From DUEL01 sp964580565 (lineage in GTDB: Bacteria; Chloroflexota; Anaerolineae; B4-G1; DUEL01), in contig CAZOLN010000146.1 of the NCBI GenBank assembly GCA_964580565.1, forward strand, positions 1 to 6,439: a stretch of DNA of 6,439 nucleotides, in the 5' to 3' direction. The translations under genes and the position numbers were made by a program. The notes beneath the pieces were generated by a model. The model saw only the letters and a program-made list of their open reading frames with translations. It was not told the DNA's origin and did not search any database. Of this stretch, positions 1 to 3,816 are shown in pieces (position 1 is the stretch's first letter; each line of letters begins with the position of its first letter).

Positions 1-50
1 GCCGTCGAGCCGTGCATTAACCTGCGGGAGGCTGGCAAACTGTCAGGTAG

Positions 51-68
51 CCAGACGTTCCAATCTGG
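51..68. repeat. Small inverted repeat upstream of the UspA gene
   Basis: The arms CCAGA (51-55) and TCTGG (64-68) flank an 8-base loop just before the ribosome binding site of the UspA gene. The stem is only 5 bp, so it is weak as a terminator and has no T-run. It may be the remnant of an intergenic palindrome family, since the other gaps in this window also hold palindromes. I see no convincing promoter in bases 1-75. Confidence 0.35.
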
Positions 69-75
69 GAGGGTG

Positions 76-576
76 ATGGCTCGCCCAGACGATCCCGACC
101 GGGTTGCGCACCGGAGCATCCTGGTGCCCCTGGATGGGTCGGAACTCGCGGAGTGTGTGTTGCCGCACCTGCGTGTTCTCGTCCGGCCCGGCCAGACGCA
201 GGCCCACCTCCTCTCCGTCCTGACGACGGGGCTGGGGGACCGGACGGTCGCGCTGCTGACGACCTATCCGCCTGGGCTGCAACTCTCCGCGACGGCGCTG
301 GCGCGGGCCCAGGTGGAGTTGCGAGCCTACCTCCAGACCGTCGCCGCACGGGTCCGCGAGTGGGGAGCGACGGTGCGGTACGAGGTCCGGGAGGGGAACC
401 CGGCGGAGGAGATCCTCCGGTACGTGGAGGAGAAAGGGATCGACCTGATCCTGATGAGCACCCACGGCCTCTCTGGCTTCAGCCGGTGGGTCTACGGGAG
501 CGTGGCGGACCGGGTGTTGCGCGGTGCACCCTGCCCCGTGCTCCTGGTCCGCCCCCAGCCGCCGGAGAGGGAGTAA
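76..576 (+). CDS. Universal stress protein, UspA family (166 aa)
   Basis: A single-domain UspA-fold protein, expected to be a cytoplasmic nucleotide-binding stress or energy-state protein that works as a dimer. Family marks seen: an N-terminal beta strand ILVPLDGS (residues 15-22) with the nucleotide-contacting Asp at 20, and the C-terminal phosphate-binding segment STHG-x9-GS (residues 129-142), followed by VADRVLRGAPCPVLLVRP. In ATP-binding members the motif is G-x2-G-x9-G(S/T); here the first Gly is Ser, a common variant, so ATP binding is likely but not certain. The length is normal for the family (about 140-170). ATG at 76 is preferred over the adjacent GTG at 73. The purine-rich GGGAGGG at 67-73 sits unusually close to either start, so initiation is less clear than for the other genes. 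It lies 85 bases upstream of the alanine dehydrogenase-like gene, in the same direction, so co-transcription is possible but unproven. Its specific role cannot be told from sequence. Confidence 0.9.
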   Translation: MARPDDPDRVAHRSILVPLDGSELAECVLPHLRVLVRPGQTQAHLLSVLTTGLGDRTVALLTTYPPGLQLSATALARAQVELRAYLQTVAARVREWGATVRYEVREGNPAEEILRYVEEKGIDLILMSTHGLSGFSRWVYGSVADRVLRGAPCPVLLVRPQPPERE

Positions 577-578
577 GG

Positions 579-625
579 ACCACAGAGGGATAAGAGGACT
601 CTATGCCCTCTGGGTCTCTGCATGG
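579..625. repeat. Degenerate palindromic repeat, copy 1
   Basis: The gap between the UspA and alanine dehydrogenase-like genes begins with ACCACAGAGGG (579-589) and has CCCTCTGGGTCTCTGCATGG (606-625) as an imperfect complementary arm. The right arm resembles that of the element at 3265-3323, which shares a CTCT..TG-CCCTCTG-GTCTC core. Both elements sit shortly upstream of a ribosome binding site. The pattern of ACCACAGAG at one end and CTCTG(T/G)GT near the other fits a dispersed intergenic repeat family that I recall from many environmental bacterial genomes. This copy is decayed and its pairing is poor. The rest of the gap holds only the ribosome binding site of the next gene (GAGGTG, 648-653); no promoter is recognisable. 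Confidence 0.5.
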
Positions 626-661
626 AGAAGGAAATCCGGTTGAGAAAGAGGTGACTCTAAG

Positions 662-1762
662 ATGAACATCGGTATTCCAAAGGAACGACGGGATCTGGAG
701 ATGCGGGTGGGGCTGACCCCCTACGGGGTGCGTCTGCTGACCCACGCCGGGCATATCTGTTACGTGGAGCAGGGAGCCGGTGAGGCGGCGGGCTTCACCG
801 ACTACGACTACGAGCGGGCCGGGGGGCAGATCGTGTACTCCACCGAGGAGGTCTACCGCCGTGCCGACATGGTCCTGAAGGCGGTGCGGCCCACCCGCGA
901 GGAACTGGAGTGGATGCACGAAGGGCAGATCCTCTGTGGCTTCCTCCATCTGGCCGCCGCGCGGAAGGAGACGGTCCGGACCCTTCTGGAAAAGAAGGTC
1001 ACCGCCGTCGCCTACGAGACGATCCAGGAGGACGACGGCACCCTGCCGGTGCTGGAGACGATGAGCGAGGTGGCGGGACGGATGGCGCCTCAGTTGGCGG
1101 CCACCTACCTTCAGAGCAACTGGGGCGGCCGAGGGGTGCTCCTGAGCGGCGTGCCAGGCATCCCGGCGGCCCGGGTGGCGATCTTGGGAGCGGGCGTCCT
1201 GGGGACCAACGCGGCGCGCGCTTTCCTCGGGCTGGGGGCCTCCGTCTACGTCCTGGACCGCAGCCTGGAGAAGTTGCGCCGCATCGACGAGATGTTCGAG
1301 GGCCGCGTGACGACGATGGTGGCCTACCCGTTCAACATCGCCCGCGTGGCCCGTTTCGTCGAGGTCCTCGTTGGTGCGGTGCTGGTGCCGGGGGCCCGCG
1401 CTCCCATCATCGTCACCCGCGAGATGGTGCGGTCGATGAAGCGGGGTGCGGTCATCCTCGACTTCAGCATCGACCAAGGGGGGTGCGTGGAGACCAGCCG
1501 CCCGACCACCCTGCGGGACCCGGTCTTCATCGAGGAGGGGGTGGTGCACTTCTGCGTGCCCAACGCGCCGGGGGTCCTGCCGCGGACCTCTACCCACGCC
1601 TTCAACAACGCGGCCTGGCCCTACATTCAGCGTATCGCCGAGGTAGGGTTAGAACAGGCGGCCAAGGAGATGCCCGGTCTGGCGCGGGGGATCAACACGC
1701 GGGATGGGGAGATCACGCACGAGGCGCTGGCCGCGGCCTACAAAGCCACAACCCAGGAGTAA
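662..1762 (+). CDS. Alanine dehydrogenase-like protein (AlaDH/PNT family), Lys75 replaced
   Basis: A 366-residue protein of the alanine dehydrogenase / transhydrogenase-alpha family, close to the usual 370. Alanine dehydrogenases interconvert L-alanine and pyruvate plus ammonia with NAD. Seen here: N-terminal GIPKE (4-8), R15 (family substrate Arg), H96 in FLHLAA, MSEVAGR (134-140), the Rossmann loop GAGVLG (176-181) with D199 ending the second strand (favouring NAD over NADP), VLVPGA (240-245), and SIDQGG (269-274) with D271 matching catalytic Asp270 of the M. tuberculosis enzyme. The oddity is the segment LKAVRP (72-77). By an ungapped alignment recalled from memory, the substrate-binding Lys75 of characterised enzymes (KVKEP) is Val here, followed by Arg76. 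Substrate or activity may therefore differ, so I give no ald symbol. ATG at 662 follows GAGGTG (648-653) at good spacing. The stop lies 4 bases before the CoA-transferase start, implying translational coupling. The family is certain; alanine as substrate is only moderately likely. Confidence 0.85.
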   Translation: MNIGIPKERRDLEMRVGLTPYGVRLLTHAGHICYVEQGAGEAAGFTDYDYERAGGQIVYSTEEVYRRADMVLKAVRPTREELEWMHEGQILCGFLHLAAARKETVRTLLEKKVTAVAYETIQEDDGTLPVLETMSEVAGRMAPQLAATYLQSNWGGRGVLLSGVPGIPAARVAILGAGVLGTNAARAFLGLGASVYVLDRSLEKLRRIDEMFEGRVTTMVAYPFNIARVARFVEVLVGAVLVPGARAPIIVTREMVRSMKRGAVILDFSIDQGGCVETSRPTTLRDPVFIEEGVVHFCVPNAPGVLPRTSTHAFNNAAWPYIQRIAEVGLEQAAKEMPGLARGINTRDGEITHEALAAAYKATTQE

Positions 1763-1766
1763 GAGC

Positions 1767-3074
1767 ATGGCGTACAGTTGGTCGAAAATCTACGAGAGCA
1801 AGGTGACTACCGCCGAGGAGGCGGTCAAAGCGATCAAATCCGGCGATCGGATCTTCTTGACCGGCAACTGCAGCGTGCCCAAGGTGCTCCTCAAGGCCCT
1901 GGTGGACCGGGCGCACGAGTTGGAGAACGTGGAGATATGCCACGCCCTGACCCTGGGGGTCACCGAGTACGTGGCTCCGGAGATGGAGGGGCACCTCCGG
2001 GCCAACGCCCTCTTCATCGGTCCCAACGTCCGTAAGGCGGTCTGGGAGGGGCGGGCCGATTTCACCCCCGTCCTCCTCTCCGAGTTCACGCTCCTCTTCA
2101 AGAAGGGCATCCTGCCGGTGGATGTGGCTTTTGTCCATCTCTCCCCGCCCGACGAGCACGGCTTTTGCTCCTTCGGCATCGAGACCGGGTTGACCAAGAC
2201 CCCGGCCGAGGCGGCGCGGGTCATCATCGCTGAGATCAACCCGAACATGCCTCGATGCCTCGGGGACAGTTTCATCCACATCAGCCGACTGGATTACATC
2301 GTGCCGGTCGACTACCCGCTGTTCGAGTTGCCTATGACCGAGGGCGGGCCCACCGAACTGCACAAGAAGATCGCTGAGTACATCGCCGACCTGATCCCGG
2401 ACGGCGCGACGATGCAGATGGGCATCGGCGCCATCCCCGACGCGGTGCTCCAGTTCCTCTACCACAAGAAGGACCTGGGCATCCACACCGAGTTGTTCTC
2501 GGATAGCGTGATCGACCTGGTGGAGGCGGGGGTGGTGACCAACGCCCGCAAGACGCTCCACCCGGGCAAGATCACCGCCGGGTTTATGCTGGGGACGAAG
2601 CGGCTGTATGAGTGGGCCCACAACAACCCGATCATCGAGTTGCACCGGACCGAGTACGTCAACGATCCCTTCGTCATCGCCCAGAACTACCGCCAGGTGG
2701 CGATCAACTCGGCCATCGAGGTGGACCTGACGGGGCAGGTCTGCGCCGACTCCATCGGGCCGAAACTGTACAGCGGCGTGGGTGGGCAGTTGGACTTCAT
2801 CTACGGGGCTGCCCGTTCGGAAGGGGGCGTGCCCATCATCGCCCTGCCCAGCACGGCCAAGAACGGCGAGGTCAGCCGCATCGTGCCCATGCTCAAGCCG
2901 GGCGCGGGGGTCGTGACCACCCGGTACCACGTCCACTACGTGGTCACCGAGTATGGGGTGGCGGAACTGTACGGCAAGACCATCCGCGAGCGGGCCAAGG
3001 CCCTGATCCGCATCGCTCATCCCAAGTTCCGGGATGAGTTGACCCGGGCGGCGAAGGAGTTGAACTACATCTAG
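1767..3074 (+). CDS. Acetyl-CoA hydrolase / 4-hydroxybutyrate CoA-transferase family protein (435 aa)
   Basis: A cytoplasmic CoA-transferase of the AbfT/Cat-type family, which moves CoA between acyl-CoA and a free acid (acetate, butyrate, 4-hydroxybutyrate, propionate and similar) through a glutamyl-CoA thioester. The length matches that family (about 430-440). Seen: an N-terminal half with PPDEHGFCSFG (128-138); MGIGAIPDAV (218-227); the catalytic-type Glu242 in GIHTELFSD, equivalent to Glu238 of the Clostridium aminobutyricum enzyme; TLHPGKI (263-269); VDLTGQVCADSIG (319-331); the glycine-rich oxyanion segment GVGGQLDF (337-344); and the C-terminal TEYGVAELYGKT (394-405). ATG at 1767 is chosen over the in-frame start at 1704 because AGGAG (1755-1759) lies 7 bases before it and 1704 would overlap the upstream gene. 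The 4-base gap to the dehydrogenase suggests one operon converting an amino acid through an oxo acid to an organic acid or its CoA ester. The acyl substrate cannot be read from sequence. Transcription should stop at the hairpin just downstream. Confidence 0.9.
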   Translation: MAYSWSKIYESKVTTAEEAVKAIKSGDRIFLTGNCSVPKVLLKALVDRAHELENVEICHALTLGVTEYVAPEMEGHLRANALFIGPNVRKAVWEGRADFTPVLLSEFTLLFKKGILPVDVAFVHLSPPDEHGFCSFGIETGLTKTPAEAARVIIAEINPNMPRCLGDSFIHISRLDYIVPVDYPLFELPMTEGGPTELHKKIAEYIADLIPDGATMQMGIGAIPDAVLQFLYHKKDLGIHTELFSDSVIDLVEAGVVTNARKTLHPGKITAGFMLGTKRLYEWAHNNPIIELHRTEYVNDPFVIAQNYRQVAINSAIEVDLTGQVCADSIGPKLYSGVGGQLDFIYGAARSEGGVPIIALPSTAKNGEVSRIVPMLKPGAGVVTTRYHVHYVVTEYGVAELYGKTIRERAKALIRIAHPKFRDELTRAAKELNYI

Positions 3075-3099
3075 CGCCCGGCATCAGCCGACGGGGTGC

Positions 3100-3136
3100 A
3101 ACGGGGGCAGGAGGACGACCTGCCCCCGTTTTGTTT
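3100..3136 (+). terminator. Rho-independent terminator after the CoA-transferase gene
   Basis: A 12-bp perfect stem has the left arm AACGGGGGCAGG (3100-3111) and the right arm CCTGCCCCCGTT (3119-3130). The loop is 7 bases, and the right arm runs into TTTTGTTT (3129-3136). It starts 25 bases after the CoA-transferase stop codon. This is a textbook intrinsic terminator and should separate the dehydrogenase/CoA-transferase transcript from the downstream copper genes. Confidence 0.92.
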
Positions 3137-3142
3137 CTCGGG

Positions 3143-3196
3143 CCAGGGGCGGACCCCGCCAAATGGCGGGGCTGCCGTCGAGCCAGACACCCCTGG
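3143..3196. repeat. Nested palindrome between terminator and promoter
   Basis: There are two nested stems. The outer is CCAGGGG (3143-3149) with CCCCTGG (3190-3196); the inner is CCCCGCC (3154-3160) with GGCGGGG (3165-3171), closed by an AAAT loop. No T-run follows, so it is not an ordinary terminator in either direction. The right flank holds GCCGTCGAGCC (3174-3184), an exact match to window bases 1-11, which suggests a dispersed repeat. Its right arm abuts the probable promoter. Confidence 0.6.
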
Positions 3197-3222
3197 TGAG
3201 GTAGCGTCGCTTTTCGTATAAT
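3194..3222 (+). promoter_or_regulatory. Probable sigma-70-type promoter for the rhodanese-copA transcript
   Basis: A perfect TATAAT at 3217-3222 stands out in otherwise G+C-rich DNA. At the standard 17-base distance upstream lies TGGTGA (3194-3199), a poor match (3 of 6) to TTGACA, so the promoter may be weak or activator-dependent. Expected transcription start is near 3229, giving a leader of about 120 bases that contains a palindromic repeat. CGTAT (3215-3219) and ATACG (3226-3230) form a small inverted repeat over the -10 box that could be an operator. I recognise no classical CueR, CsoR or CopY site. Confidence 0.6.
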
Positions 3223-3264
3223 GGGATACGATGGGACATTCACTCAGAGATCGCGCGACAGATT

Positions 3265-3323
3265 CCACCGCGGAGCCACGAGGGCCATCCGGTCCTCTCT
3301 GCGCCCTCTGCGTCTCGGCGGTG
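3265..3323. repeat. Degenerate palindromic repeat, copy 2, in the copper-operon leader
   Basis: The left arm CCACCGCGGAG (3265-3275), continuing to CGAGGGC (3279-3285), pairs imperfectly with GCCCTCTGCGTCTCGGCGGTG (3303-3323), with mismatches near the centre. It shares its right-arm core with the element at 579-625. It lies within the probable 5' leader and ends 17 bases before the ribosome binding site of the rhodanese gene. It could fold in the mRNA, but a regulatory role is only a possibility. Confidence 0.55.
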
Positions 3324-3351
3324 ATATGTGCGATGTGTTAAGGAGACAAAT

Positions 3352-3789
3352 ATGAATACGCGATGGACACCCTGGCTGGTGGCGGCGTTGGCCGCGCTGG
3401 CCCTAGTTCTGGCAGCCTGTGCCCAGGCCCCCGCCGCCCCACCGTCGGAGGGGGAGATGCCGACGAAGAACGCAGACGGCTACACCGACATCACCGTCCA
3501 GCAACTGGCCGCAATGCTGGAGGAGAAGGACTTCGTCCTGGTCAACGTCCACATCCCCTACGCGGGGGAGATCCCCCAGACCGACCTGTTCATCCCCTAC
3601 AACGAGATCGCCGACTACCTGGACGAGTTGCCGGACAAAGACGCGACCATCGTCCTTTACTGCCGCAGCGGTGCGATGAGCACCTCGGCGGCGAAGACGC
3701 TGGTCTCCCTGGGCTACACCGACGTCCTCGAAGTGGACGGAGGGATGCGGGCCTGGGAGGCAGCGGGCTACGAACTGATCCAGCGATAG
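3352..3789 (+). CDS. Rhodanese-domain lipoprotein (145 aa)
   Basis: A secreted, lipid-anchored single-domain rhodanese. Residues 1-23 are a lipoprotein signal: basic start MNTR, a hydrophobic stretch, then lipobox LAAC with the lipidated Cys at 23. A short Ala/Pro-rich linker follows, then the rhodanese domain (about 43-145) with FVLVNVHIPYAGEIP (61-75) and the active-site loop CRSGAMS (104-110). Cys104 is positioned to carry a persulfide, so sulfurtransferase activity is plausible. The second lobe ends GYTDVLEVDGGMRAWEAAGYEL, typical of the fold. It should act outside the cytoplasmic membrane. ATG at 3352 is preferred over the in-frame GTG at 3328 because AAGGAG (3340-3345) lies 6 bases upstream and the longer form would put three extra charged residues before the signal peptide. 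The copper ATPase starts 27 bases after its stop, so co-transcription is likely. The sulfur donor and acceptor are unknown; a role in thiosulfate or persulfide handling or metal-sulfur detoxification is inferred from position only. Confidence 0.88.
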   Translation: MNTRWTPWLVAALAALALVLAACAQAPAAPPSEGEMPTKNADGYTDITVQQLAAMLEEKDFVLVNVHIPYAGEIPQTDLFIPYNEIADYLDELPDKDATIVLYCRSGAMSTSAAKTLVSLGYTDVLEVDGGMRAWEAAGYELIQR

Positions 3790-3816
3790 CGCTGTGGATT
3801 GGGTAGGGAGGTAGAG

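Noticed and set aside
479..1597. Long minus-strand open frame opposite the alanine dehydrogenase-like gene
   Set aside because: It is antisense to a gene with clear family motifs, its product is rich in His/Arg/Gly/Asp with no recognisable domain, and such frames are expected in G+C-rich DNA.
1704..1766. Earlier in-frame start for the CoA-transferase gene
   Set aside because: It would overlap the upstream gene by 59 bases and lacks family similarity; ATG at 1767 has AGGAG at ideal spacing.
1713..3020. Long minus-strand open frame opposite the CoA-transferase gene
   Set aside because: It is a shadow of the real gene: low-complexity His/Asp/Gly/Val composition, no family motifs and no independent ribosome binding site or promoter that I could see.
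3328..3351. Earlier in-frame GTG start for the rhodanese lipoprotein
   Set aside because: It would place the ribosome binding site inside the gene and spoil a normal lipoprotein signal peptide.
3799..3816. Earlier in-frame GTG start for copA
   Set aside because: The ribosome binding site GGGAGG (3806-3811) lies downstream of it and fits the ATG at 3817; CopA proteins commonly begin just before the first HMA domain.
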